From Butyrivibrio sp. (GTDB taxonomy: Bacteria > Bacillota > Clostridia > Lachnospirales > Lachnospiraceae): 64,000 nt of DNA. Positions within the stretch are counted from its first letter, which is position 1. Every line of letters starts with the position of its first letter. The notes under the pieces are model-generated. The model ran no database searches and was not told the origin of the DNA. It saw only the letters and a program-made list of their open reading frames with translations. The stretch is taken from the NCBI GenBank assembly GCA_015056565.1, contig SVGB01000003.1, positions 62,001-126,000 of the forward strand, written 5' to 3'. Positions 18,237 to 26,654 of the stretch are shown piece by piece. A program made the translations under genes and the position numbers.

Positions 18237-19514
18237 CTAATTGTCTTTTTCCACTGTCACATCTACACTTACAGTTCCCTTGACCTTGACCAGATCCGGA
18301 AGATCAAAGGTTACATCAGCACTGTATGTACCTGCAGACAGCTCCTGCAGATTGTTACTATCTAAAATATTCTGGACACTTACTGTTCCAGTTATGTCGT
18401 TATCTGATATCTGATTTATTGCGCTTTCAAGTCCCTGAAGTGTTACAGAAACCGTCTTGCTTTCTTTGTCATCCACAAAGACTTTGTAGCCCTCCAAAGC
18501 GCCATCAACCTTGATCCTGGATAAGTCAACATCAAAGGTCTGTGTGCTTGCCCTGTCAACATGGATCACTACAGAAACTGTTCCATTGAAGTCCTTGTCT
18601 CCAAAGGTGATACCTGATGGAAGGAACTGCTCAAGGTCGTAAGTGTAATTGAGATTGCCTGTCATTCCTGTCAGATCAATATTCTCATCATCTACCTTGA
18701 TCTCAGAGATTGATGTAATAGCACTACTCCTGCCGGCAATAAGCACTGTGTCAGGTGTTGACTCAATCTGACGGGTGTACATATATCCGCTTGCAGGATC
18801 GCCTTTTACCACATATGTGATAGGAACGTACTTGGTCTCAAATATAACTACATTAACTCTGACAGTCTTGATGTTCATTTCTATCTGAGAGGAATCTACC
18901 GTATTGCCCTCAGAATCAAGAAGGATGATATCTGCATCTGTTCCGATGTTGGAAGTAAATCCTGTGACATCAACATCTACTGTAGCGGAAGTGATCTGAG
19001 ATACAACGGACTCAGGACCACTTATCCTTACCATGTTCTGCTCTGTAGTAACATCGCCGATCACATATCCATCAGCCAAAGATCCTGATGTAGTAGCGTT
19101 AAGAGCAAGGGACTTGGACGCCTTTCTCTCCACGTTGAGCTTCACCACATCTGAGCTTGTGACGATCTTCTCGATCTTGTCATAGTACTTGTTGGTAACC
19201 ACATCAATGCTGACTGTGTTAAGGCTTGAAAGAGCCTGTATATCTGCTGTAGCCACAAGATTGTTCTGACTAAGAGAATCAATGATCGATCTTGGAGCGT
19301 AAAGTGTAACAGAATTGATGGTATCCGTGTTATCAAGGATAGTGTAGACCTGTCCCTGATCAGTGATCAGATTGGTGTTCTTAAGTGTTACCGGAACATT
19401 GGTGTATCTTACTGAAGTAATAGGGTCATTGACATTGGTAATAAGGAACCACACAATGATCGCAAATATAAGGGAAGCAAGCTTAAGTCCCCAGTTGGCC
19501 GTCAGTCTCTTCAT
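18237..19514 (-). CDS. cdaR: YbbR-domain protein, CdaA regulator (CdaR)
   Basis: 425 residues. One N-terminal membrane helix (LKLASLIFAIIVWFLIT, about 9-26) anchors an extracytoplasmic series of four YbbR repeats of about 80-100 residues; each shows the pattern DxVxLxGP/GR/GL (ISGPESVVSQI, IAGRSSAITSI, LQGLESAINQI). It overlaps the end of cdaA by four bases. In Firmicutes this protein binds and modulates the membrane diadenylate cyclase, linking c-di-AMP to the envelope and turgor. It is not the PucR-type CdaR regulator found at 56315. Confidence 0.92.
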   Translation of the reverse strand: MKRLTANWGLKLASLIFAIIVWFLITNVNDPITSVRYTNVPVTLKNTNLITDQGQVYTILDNTDTINSVTLYAPRSIIDSLSQNNLVATADIQALSSLNTVSIDVVTNKYYDKIEKIVTSSDVVKLNVERKASKSLALNATTSGSLADGYVIGDVTTEQNMVRISGPESVVSQITSATVDVDVTGFTSNIGTDADIILLDSEGNTVDSSQIEMNIKTVRVNVVIFETKYVPITYVVKGDPASGYMYTRQIESTPDTVLIAGRSSAITSISEIKVDDENIDLTGMTGNLNYTYDLEQFLPSGITFGDKDFNGTVSVVIHVDRASTQTFDVDLSRIKVDGALEGYKVFVDDKESKTVSVTLQGLESAINQISDNDITGTVSVQNILDSNNLQELSAGTYSADVTFDLPDLVKVKGTVSVDVTVEKDN

Positions 19515-20377
19515 TTCTTCACCTTGGCCTTTCTGGCGAAGTACCTTATAGGCGCTTCCTCCTCATGCTTGTCCTGAAGTACGCGAAGTCTCTCTCTTAA
19601 TCTGTCGCTGTCGAGAGCTCTTTCAAGCTCCCCTTCCTGAGCTACGCTTATCTTACCTGTCTCCTCGGAAACGATGATGACAAAAGCATCTGTCGCTTCT
19701 GATGCCCCGATACCAGCACGATGCCTGGTACCAAGCTCTTTTCCAATACCCATATTATCTGAAAGAGGAAGATAACATGTGGCTGAAACAACTCTGTCTC
19801 CCCTTACGATGACTGCTCCGTCATGAAGAGGTGTGTTATGCTCAAAAATATTGATAAGGAGCTGACTTGTCACGATAGCATCCACGTCAATTCCTGTTCT
19901 CTCATACTCAGTGAGAGGATGATTCTGCTCAATTACGATAAGAGCTCCGGTCCTGACCTTGGACATCTCAACACATGCCCTTACGATCTCGTTAAGAGTC
20001 TTATCTGAGAACCTTCCCTCAGACTTGTTGTCACCAAGTGCCAGCACATTGGAAAAGAAATTTTTCCGTCCCAGCTCTTCCAAAGCCTTTCGAAGCTCTG
20101 GCTGCAATATGACAACCATACCAATAATGGCAATGCTGAATACCCTCTCAACGATCCAGAGGATAGTAGACATATTGAAAAGAGCGCACACCAAAATAAA
20201 TACAAGGATAACGATCACGCCCTTAAGCAGTGACCATAACCTTGTATTCCTGGCCCATACCAGAATGTGGTAGACCAGAAATGCAATGATAAAGATCTCA
20301 AGTATATCTGAGAGCCTTATCGTTGGCATATGCATGCTTGTTCTGTTGAAGTCAAAAATAAAATCTATCTGATCCAT
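19511..20377 (-). CDS. cdaA: membrane diadenylate cyclase CdaA
   Basis: 288 residues. Three N-terminal membrane helices (about 20-100) and a DAC domain with EYERTGIDVDAIVTSQLLINIFEHNTPLHDGAVIV (the DGA motif) and GIGKELGTRHRAGIGASE (the RHR motif), the two signatures needed to condense two ATP into c-di-AMP. AAGGAAGG precedes the ATG. Order cdaA-cdaR is the conserved Firmicutes pair; here glmM is not the next gene, and HPr follows instead. Both motifs are intact, so it should be active. Confidence 0.97.
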   Translation of the reverse strand: MDQIDFIFDFNRTSMHMPTIRLSDILEIFIIAFLVYHILVWARNTRLWSLLKGVIVILVFILVCALFNMSTILWIVERVFSIAIIGMVVILQPELRKALEELGRKNFFSNVLALGDNKSEGRFSDKTLNEIVRACVEMSKVRTGALIVIEQNHPLTEYERTGIDVDAIVTSQLLINIFEHNTPLHDGAVIVRGDRVVSATCYLPLSDNMGIGKELGTRHRAGIGASEATDAFVIIVSEETGKISVAQEGELERALDSDRLRERLRVLQDKHEEEAPIRYFARKAKVKK

Positions 20378-20392
20378 GACCTTCCTTTAGTT

Positions 20393-21331
20393 TCAGTGCT
20401 GCTCCCTTGCGCGGTTGATCTTTTTAACCTTCCTTTCAGGAGTTGACACTGTAACCTTTGGCACTGCCTTAACATAATAGTAGTACTCATCATCTTCAAA
20501 CTGGACCTTCTCAGTTCTTGAGTAATCCAGATTAAATGCAAAGAATTCTATAACCAGCATAAGAAGTGCTGAAATGATAGTTCCAACAATAACACCTCCA
20601 ATGGATATCTGGGTGTCATTGACCATATCTCCTACAAGTATGCAGATGATAAGGCTCACTGCACCTGCGGCGATCGCGATCTTCCAGGAGTGATCAAGAG
20701 AAGTTCTTCTGATCACATAAACAAGAACCAGTGATACTGCAAAAGCAACGATCATTACCACCATTGCCTTGTTGCCAAGCATTCCTCCGATGATATTGGA
20801 AAACTCATTGGCTGCCTCTGTGGCGTCCTCGATGCCAAAGCTCGCAGCATTGGTTGAGAAATAAGAGAGCATATAGGAGATAACAAGGCCAAAGGATACT
20901 GAAACAATTGATGTAGGTGTTCCTAAAAGTCCCATAGCCAGAGGCATAACATAAGGGATATGAAGGAAGAAGAACACTGGTGTCAAAAGAACTGCCAGCG
21001 TATCCTTTGGTGAAAACCTGAAGTACAAAAGGAACATCAAAAGAAAGACAATTGCTGCTATCAAAGCGCATTCAACTGCCAGAGAATAGAGATGTCCCAC
21101 GATAAATATCGCTGAGATGAATACTATAAAGTTTGGTGGAAGAATTGCGCAAAGAAGAGATGCCATCATAACAATAGCAATATTAGTAAGGGCATCCATG
21201 TATCCCAGCTTGTTGTTGATAAGTGAGATAGAGATAAGCGCAAGTAAGAATTTCCACACATAGGTAATGTATGTTTCGTATTTGATGTAAAATCTCTTTA
21301 CATACTGCTTAAATTCCAATAATGAAGTCAT
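20393..21331 (-). CDS. conserved polytopic membrane protein, function unknown
   Basis: 312 residues. After a short cytoplasmic N-terminus there are eight to nine hydrophobic helices (about 25-265) and a basic cytoplasmic tail containing EDDEYYYYVKAVPKVTVSTPERKVKKINR. No motif that I recognise. Start ATG has AAGGA nine bases upstream and lies one base after the stop of the gene before it. Position directly upstream of cdaA, in the same operon, suggests an envelope or turgor-related role, which is inference only. Confidence 0.8.
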   Translation of the reverse strand: MTSLLEFKQYVKRFYIKYETYITYVWKFLLALISISLINNKLGYMDALTNIAIVMMASLLCAILPPNFIVFISAIFIVGHLYSLAVECALIAAIVFLLMFLLYFRFSPKDTLAVLLTPVFFFLHIPYVMPLAMGLLGTPTSIVSVSFGLVISYMLSYFSTNAASFGIEDATEAANEFSNIIGGMLGNKAMVVMIVAFAVSLVLVYVIRRTSLDHSWKIAIAAGAVSLIICILVGDMVNDTQISIGGVIVGTIISALLMLVIEFFAFNLDYSRTEKVQFEDDEYYYYVKAVPKVTVSTPERKVKKINRAREQH

Positions 21332-21332
21332 A

Positions 21333-21728
21333 TCATTGTTCCTTTTCGTAAATTCTAGCCAGCTTTTTTAAATTCCCATAATATGCCTTCATACTCTTAC
21401 GCATCTTGCTGTACCTTAAGGAATAAACGACATATGATACAAGAGAATACACGCCAACAAGCAGGAGGTAAAATACCAGATACCTCCTGCCAATAGCCAG
21501 TAAATTATTTGTGTTGTATAGATCAGATAATACCTTTTCGAAATTGCAAAGCACATAGGTCGCAATAAGGATTGCAAAAACTATTGTGGCGCTTATCACT
21601 GACTTGATAACGTTAAATCCAACGTAATCACTTTTGAAATATGAATTGATAGCGTCGTTCTTTTTTCCTTCTCGATCTATGAAAGCAGCCATTTTGGTCA
21701 TCAAAATGACTTTTTCTTCGTTAACCAT
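21333..21728 (-). CDS. small membrane protein, function unknown
   Basis: 131 residues. A cytoplasmic N-terminus (MVNEEKVILMTKMAAFIDREGKKN) is followed by two membrane helices (about 40-65 and 80-105) and a basic C-terminus. I do not recognise the family. The ATG at 21728 is preferred, five bases after AAGGAG; the frame is open to a GTG one codon earlier. It sits between yvyF and the polytopic protein with spacings of a few bases, so it belongs to the comF-yvyF-cdaA transcript. Confidence 0.75.
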   Translation of the reverse strand: MVNEEKVILMTKMAAFIDREGKKNDAINSYFKSDYVGFNVIKSVISATIVFAILIATYVLCNFEKVLSDLYNTNNLLAIGRRYLVFYLLLVGVYSLVSYVVYSLRYSKMRKSMKAYYGNLKKLARIYEKEQ

Positions 21729-21737
21729 CACTGCTCC

Positions 21738-22151
21738 TTATGTATCCAGGAAGCGCATACCTGACTTTGGCTCTTGTTTCTGCTTAATTGCCTGCTGCAG
21801 TGCCTGTCTCTTCTGTGCGACAGTGTCATTTAATGTGTTAGCCATAGAAGTCTTACATTTTGCACAGAATCTTCCTGTTGTAATCGGCTCACCACACTTC
21901 TCGCAAAGAAGCTGTATCGGTGAATCTTTGGAGAACATCAGTCTCTCTTCACGGATCCACTGCTGAATCTGCTTGGTTGTTACCTCATTGTCCTCAGAGA
22001 TTTGCTTCAGACTTGCTCTTGGGTTGTCCTGAATGTATTGTTTTACTTTCTGAAAATCCTCTTCTGCTAACTTTTTGCAAGGTTCGCAGATTGCTGGTCC
22101 TGCCACGTAGTTAAACATCTTTCCGCATCTTGCACAGTTCCGTAAGTTCAT
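21738..22151 (-). CDS. yvyF: YvyF-like flagellar operon protein (TIGR03826)
   Basis: 137 residues. A zinc-ribbon-like N-terminus (CARCGKMFNYVAGPAICEPC, residues 6-25), a helix-turn-helix-like centre (SLKQISEDNEVTTKQIQQWIREERL) and a second CxxC pair (CEKCGEPITTGRFCAKC). This architecture is that of the YvyF/TIGR03826 proteins found beside comF and flagellar genes in Bacillus and clostridia; a regulatory role in motility is suspected but not proven. GGAGGT lies upstream of the ATG. It follows comF here exactly as in Bacillus. Confidence 0.9.
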   Translation of the reverse strand: MNLRNCARCGKMFNYVAGPAICEPCKKLAEEDFQKVKQYIQDNPRASLKQISEDNEVTTKQIQQWIREERLMFSKDSPIQLLCEKCGEPITTGRFCAKCKTSMANTLNDTVAQKRQALQQAIKQKQEPKSGMRFLDT

Positions 22152-22169
22152 AAGCTGACCTCCATATAT

Positions 22170-22916
22170 TTAAGTAGTTTGCCCGATAGCCAGAGTCAGG
22201 AAATATATCCTGTCCACTCCCGCCATCTGAAACTCATGGGCGATCTCATCAATAGTACTTCCAGTTGTATAGATGTCATCGATTATTAGTACGCACTTAA
22301 ATTTTACATCATTTTTGGGTATAATAAAAGCCTTTTTCAAATTATTGCGGCGCCCCAAAGCGTCCAGTTCCTTCATGGGGAGCGTGTTTCTGACCCTCTT
22401 TACCAGATCTTTGTACAAAGGGATCCCAAGTTCCGCAGAAACTGCTCTGGCATAGACCTCCGCCTGGTTATAGCCTCTTTTAAGCTGTTTTTTCTCATAC
22501 ATGGGAACCGGCACCACAGCTTCTATACCAAGTCTTTTTAAGGTGTCTCCGAGAACCTTCCTGGTTGCCAGCCCATAAAATCCTGCATATTCCTGCCTTC
22601 CCATGTACTTGAAGCGGTAAATTGACCCTGAGATGCTCCTGTAGACAAACAGTGAATAGCCCCTTGTAAAGAAATGCCTTCTTTCTTTACAGTCCTGGCA
22701 GTATTCCTCATCAGAGTCCTTTCCTAGTGGCTTTCCGCACTTAAAGCAGGTACTTCCTTTTACAAATTCAATTTTCTTAAGACAATCCCTATGGATCATC
22801 CTGCCTCTTTTTATCCTGCCCCTGTCAAAGGTAAATGTCGGCAGCACACCGTCGCACACAGGGCAGTGCCTTGGATATATGATATCCAGGGCAGTTTCAA
22901 AATATCTATTACTCAA
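22170..22916 (-). CDS. comF: ComF family phosphoribosyltransferase-like protein
   Basis: 248 residues. N-terminal zinc finger with two CxxC pairs (CPVCDGVL and CFKCGKPL ... CQDC) and a C-terminal PRTase fold with the PRPP motif VLIIDDIYTTGSTIDE. ComF proteins are needed for DNA uptake in natural transformation. The frame begins at a TTG that overlaps the recD2 stop by eight bases, with AAGGAT just before it. An intact ComF in this organism hints at competence ability but is also kept in non-competent lineages. Confidence 0.92.
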   Translation of the reverse strand: MSNRYFETALDIIYPRHCPVCDGVLPTFTFDRGRIKRGRMIHRDCLKKIEFVKGSTCFKCGKPLGKDSDEEYCQDCKERRHFFTRGYSLFVYRSISGSIYRFKYMGRQEYAGFYGLATRKVLGDTLKRLGIEAVVPVPMYEKKQLKRGYNQAEVYARAVSAELGIPLYKDLVKRVRNTLPMKELDALGRRNNLKKAFIIPKNDVKFKCVLIIDDIYTTGSTIDEIAHEFQMAGVDRIYFLTLAIGQTT

Positions 22917-25155
22917 AAATATCCTTGATCCTATCTTTTAATCCGGTATAACGCCGCAGCTGCTGCTCGTTGGAAACCATATTCATGACCGTCTGGCTGC
23001 TTCCAAGGATACATACTGTATTCTTGGCTCTGGTAACTGCAGTGTACAAAAGGTTCCTGTTAAGCAGCATCCTGGGCCCTCCCAAAAGAGGCATAATGAC
23101 TGCAGGGTACTCACTTCCCTGGGACTTGTGAATGGTGATCGCATAGGACAGCTCAAGTTCGTCCAGGTCAGCAAATGGGTATCTGACTCTTTTGTTTTCA
23201 TCAAACTCCACCACCATGTCCTGAGAATATTCATTTATCTCTTTTACCACACCCATGTCGCCGTTAAAAACGCCCATTCCGGAATCAACAGCGATGTTGT
23301 ACTTACCAACTATCTCCCAGGTAGCCTGATAATTGTTCCTTATCTGCATGACCTTGTCGCCCTCTCTGAATACATGGTCGCCGTAGGCATGCTCTTTTTT
23401 CCCTTCCTCCGGAGGATTCAAGTACTCCTGAAGGATCAGGTTCAGCTGCTGGGCCCCAAGAGCTCCCTTTTTCATGGGAGTCAGAACCTGGATGTCAAAA
23501 GGCTCTGCCCCAACGTAGGATGGCAGCTTGTCCCTTATGAGCTGGACCATGTGCTTATAGATAACGGGCACATCATTTCTTTCAAGGAAAAAGAAATCCT
23601 TGCTCTTGTTATCTAAAACTGGAGCCTGACCATCATGGATCCTGTGGGCATTCATGACAATATCACTCTCTTCCGCCTGACGGAATATCTTTTTAAGATA
23701 GATGGTAGAAAATCTGCCGCTGTCTATAAGGTCTTTAAGAACCTGCCCAGGGCCTACGCTTGGAAGCTGTGAACTGTCCCCTACAAGGATCAGGTGAACT
23801 CCAGGTACAAGGGCTTTTAGCAGCGCGTAAAAGAGATGTATGTCTACCATGGACATCTCATCAATGATGATGGCATCTGTCTCCAGGGGATTGTCCCTGT
23901 TTTTCTCAAAGTGAACCCCGGCTGACCTTCCTTTTTCATCGTCGTCAACCTGTCCTGACACCTCAAGAAGTCTGTGGATGGTCTTTGCTTCGTAGCCGGT
24001 TGCTTCAGTCATTCTCTTGGCTGCCCTTCCAGTTGGGGCAGCAAGCATGATATCAAGGCCCATCCTTGCATAGTAACCTATTATGGTGTTTATGGTGGTG
24101 GTCTTACCTGTTCCAGGACCACCAGTTATGATCACGATACCATTGGTTATGCTCTGGATAACAGCATCAAGCTGAAGGTCATCAAGTTCGATATTTCTTG
24201 CGGCCTCCATCTCAATTATCTGCTTTTTGTAGTTTTCTTTTTCTGCCTCAGACACCTTCTCTGAAATGCAGAGATTATACAGCATGGCAGCGCAGCCCTG
24301 CTCCTCATAGTAGTAAGTTGAGGCGTAGACTTCGTTGTCATTCTTGATGATCAGTTTTTTATCAACTGTGAGATTGTATATCTGGGTCCTGACAGTCTCC
24401 TCATTGATCTCATAGTCAGGCCTTGTAGACAGAACATCTATGGTACGTCTTATAAGCTCATCCACAGGAAGATAAGTGTTACCATCTAATGAAGACTGCA
24501 AAAGGGCATAATAAATACCACTCTTGATGCGATAGTCAGAGTCGATCTGTATCCCCACCTTGCCAGCTATCTCATCTGCCGTTTTAAAGCCAACTCCAGC
24601 TATATCATCAGAGAGCTGATATGGGTTCTCTTTTATTACCTTGTAGATCCTCTCTCCATAGGTGTTGTAGATCTTAACTGCCAGGTTGTCTGAAATGCCA
24701 AACTGCTGAAGGAAGATCATGGCATTTCGCATTTCTCTCTTTTCAGCCATCTGGAGCGCTATGTCCATGGCTTTTTTCTCACTGATGCCCTTGATCTCAG
24801 AGAGCCTTTCCGGCTCTTCCTCAATGATCCTGAAAGTATCATCTCCAAACTTACTTACGATCCTCTTGGCAAGAGCTTCTCCAATGCCTCTTATGGCGCC
24901 AGAGCCAAGGTACCTCTGCATGGATGCTGCATCGTCAGGAACTGATATCTCATAGGATGAGACCTTGAACTGATCGCCATAAACAGGGTGGCTCACATAC
25001 TCGCCCTCAGCCTCAATGGTATCTCCCACATCCACATCCCTGAAAACACCGGTACAAACTACCTCATCATCAGAGACCACCAGGTTTAATACCCCGTAGC
25101 CATTCTCAGTATTTTTATATATAAAGTGTTCAATATAACCTTTGATTTTTTCCAT
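22909..25155 (-). CDS. recD2: RecD2 ATP-dependent DNA helicase
   Basis: About 748 residues. N-terminal OB-like and helix-hairpin-helix region (GSGAIRGIGEALAKRIVSKFG, ISEKKAMDIALQMA, GVGFKTADEIAGKVG), Walker A GGPGTGKTTTIN, Walker B IIIDEMSMVD, and the C-terminal motif VI region ELSYAITIHKSQGSEYPAVIMPL ... LYTAVTRAKNTV. This is the standalone RecD2 5'-3' helicase for repair and fork processing, not part of RecBCD. ATG at 25155 is taken; a TTG two codons earlier is possible. No ribosome site is visible. Confidence 0.95.
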   Translation of the reverse strand: MEKIKGYIEHFIYKNTENGYGVLNLVVSDDEVVCTGVFRDVDVGDTIEAEGEYVSHPVYGDQFKVSSYEISVPDDAASMQRYLGSGAIRGIGEALAKRIVSKFGDDTFRIIEEEPERLSEIKGISEKKAMDIALQMAEKREMRNAMIFLQQFGISDNLAVKIYNTYGERIYKVIKENPYQLSDDIAGVGFKTADEIAGKVGIQIDSDYRIKSGIYYALLQSSLDGNTYLPVDELIRRTIDVLSTRPDYEINEETVRTQIYNLTVDKKLIIKNDNEVYASTYYYEEQGCAAMLYNLCISEKVSEAEKENYKKQIIEMEAARNIELDDLQLDAVIQSITNGIVIITGGPGTGKTTTINTIIGYYARMGLDIMLAAPTGRAAKRMTEATGYEAKTIHRLLEVSGQVDDDEKGRSAGVHFEKNRDNPLETDAIIIDEMSMVDIHLFYALLKALVPGVHLILVGDSSQLPSVGPGQVLKDLIDSGRFSTIYLKKIFRQAEESDIVMNAHRIHDGQAPVLDNKSKDFFFLERNDVPVIYKHMVQLIRDKLPSYVGAEPFDIQVLTPMKKGALGAQQLNLILQEYLNPPEEGKKEHAYGDHVFREGDKVMQIRNNYQATWEIVGKYNIAVDSGMGVFNGDMGVVKEINEYSQDMVVEFDENKRVRYPFADLDELELSYAITIHKSQGSEYPAVIMPLLGGPRMLLNRNLLYTAVTRAKNTVCILGSSQTVMNMVSNEQQLRRYTGLKDRIKDIFE

Positions 25156-25175
25156 AGGCAACAGTATAACATAAT

Positions 25176-25222
25176 AAAAGCCGTCTAATCTTTAAGATAT
25201 TCTTAAGATTTAGACGGCTTTT
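25176..25222. terminator. bidirectional terminator after flagellar operon
   Basis: A 13-bp perfect stem (25176-25188 with 25210-25222, arms AAAAGCCGTCTAA) with an inner TCTTAAGA palindrome, flanked by T-runs on both strands. On the minus strand it ends the mbl-flhO-flhP-flgJ transcript, and its T-rich end lies only about 20 bases before the recD2 start. Confidence 0.85.
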
Positions 25223-25241
25223 TATTTTCTATAAATCCAGC

Positions 25242-25664
25242 TCAAACATTTGCTGGTCCATCTGAAGCTGTATCCTCTAATGGAGCTTCCGGGATGTCAT
25301 AGTTTCTTCTGAGGTTCTCATAAAGCATCTGGGCAAAGCCATTGCTCTGCTTGTCTACAGAAGTTGCACAGATGTCCTGAAGAGTCTGATCCTTGAAAAA
25401 ATCCACCAGAGTCTCTGTGGACTGATCTCCCGTTTCGGGCTTAAGAGCGTCTACAGATTTCTGCATCTCTTTAAATACCTGCTCAAGGAAATAGGACTCA
25501 AAGCTCTTGCAGGCCTGCCACAGCTCATCATCAGAAGCATGCTGGGATTTTGCAGTGTTCTCAAGCTTTTTCTGAAGAGCTATCGCACTGGCATTTTTGC
25601 TCTCCTGCATGGCATATTCAGTTAACGCCGAAGCATCAATTCCTTTGATATCAAGACCTGCCAT
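25242..25664 (-). CDS. FlgJ N-terminal-like rod-binding protein
   Basis: 140 residues. SDDELWQACKSFESYFLEQVFKEMQKSV ... FFKDQTLQDICATSVDKQSNGFAQMLYENLRR matches the rod-binding domain (PF10135) of FlgJ: the conserved F-E-x-x-F/L..M pattern and the GFA-ML-E-L end. The muramidase domain of proteobacterial FlgJ is absent, as is usual in Firmicutes. It would help rod assembly at the cell wall. It follows flgG by 14 bases. Confidence 0.88.
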   Translation of the reverse strand: MAGLDIKGIDASALTEYAMQESKNASAIALQKKLENTAKSQHASDDELWQACKSFESYFLEQVFKEMQKSVDALKPETGDQSTETLVDFFKDQTLQDICATSVDKQSNGFAQMLYENLRRNYDIPEAPLEDTASDGPANV

Positions 25665-25678
25665 TATATACCTCTAAA

Positions 25679-26512
25679 TTATCTCTTAAGTGAGTTAGCT
25701 GTCTGCATCATCTGGTCAGTTGTCTGGATCGCTGTTGAGTTCATCTCATATGCACGCTGTGCAACGATCAGGTTTACCATCTCTGTTGCTACGTTTACGT
25801 TTGATCCCTCAAGGTAACCCTGAACAAGCTCACTTCTCTTCATGTTTCCGTTTGCCTGGTTCTCGTTGATAGCTTCTCCACTGGCTGCAGTCTCTTTCCA
25901 GGCTGCACTTCCAACTCTCTCAAGGCCTTCTCTGTTAGGGAACTGCCAAAGGCCAATCTGTAAATTGCCAATCTGCTGTGGAACGCCCTTGTCGTCAGGA
26001 TAGTAGATCTTACCATCGCCGCCTATAGTGATACGGCTGGCAACTCTGTTACCATCAACTCTTATCTCCTGATCGTTTACATCAAGAACCTTGTTACCTT
26101 CAGCTGTAGTAAGAACAAGATCAGTTCCTCCGTTCTCAGCAAGAGCCCAGGTAAAGTTACCATTTCTTGTGTAGAGCTTGGTTGCACCGTCAGTATCAAA
26201 ATAACTAAAGAAACCATCGCCACCAATTGCAAGTGCCGCTGGGTTATCGCTTGTTAAAAATGAGCCCTGGGAAAAGAACTGATTGATAGTTGATGTGCGC
26301 ACACCAAGACCAACCTGTGAATTAGTTGGCTTAGGATCACCATTAGCTGTGGTAGTTACTGTCTGTAACTCCTGATATAAAAGAGATTTGAACTGCGCGC
26401 CCTGCGCTTTGTAACCTGTTGTATTTACATTGGCCAGGTTGTTGGAAATGGTATCCACGTTAACCTGCTGCGCGTTCATTCCTGTAGCTGCTGACCATAA
26501 ACTTCTTACCAT
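25679..26512 (-). CDS. flgG: flagellar basal-body rod protein FlgG (FlhP-like)
   Basis: 277 residues. The N-terminal rod motif MVRSLWSAATGMNAQQVNVDTISNNLANVNTTGYKAQGAQFKSLLYQEL, the central FlgE/F/G domain (AIGGDGFFSY ... LYTRNGNFTW) and the C-terminal SNVNVATEMVNLIVAQRAYEMNSTAIQTTDQMMQTANSL define a distal rod protein. Exported by the flagellar type III system, so without a cleavable signal. GGAGGG precedes the ATG. The pair downstream of mbl corresponds to flhO-flhP of Bacillus subtilis. Confidence 0.95.
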   Translation of the reverse strand: MVRSLWSAATGMNAQQVNVDTISNNLANVNTTGYKAQGAQFKSLLYQELQTVTTTANGDPKPTNSQVGLGVRTSTINQFFSQGSFLTSDNPAALAIGGDGFFSYFDTDGATKLYTRNGNFTWALAENGGTDLVLTTAEGNKVLDVNDQEIRVDGNRVASRITIGGDGKIYYPDDKGVPQQIGNLQIGLWQFPNREGLERVGSAAWKETAASGEAINENQANGNMKRSELVQGYLEGSNVNVATEMVNLIVAQRAYEMNSTAIQTTDQMMQTANSLKR

Positions 26513-26588
26513 ATTACGTCACCCTCCGACCCATTACGAGCTTGACCCATCCATGGCTCCTAATGAATAATTCGTCATCCGTGACTTC

Positions 26589-26618
26589 AATATAGTTCTT
26601 CTGTTTATTTATCGTCAA
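26589..26618 (-). promoter_or_regulatory. sigma-A type promoter before flgG
   Basis: On the minus strand TTGACG (26613-26618) and TATATT (26589-26594) are spaced by 18 bases, giving a leader of about 70 bases before flgG. It would allow flgG-flgJ expression independent of flhO. The leader carries a direct repeat of ATGGGTC but no clear riboswitch. Confidence 0.6.
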
Positions 26619-26654
26619 AAAGTTGTGATTAGTTTATACCTGGATCAAAAAAAT

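Noticed and set aside
26514..26618. 34-codon frame from TTG upstream of flgG
   Set aside because: Its TTG is the -35 of a good promoter (TTGACG) and no ribosome site precedes it; no family match.
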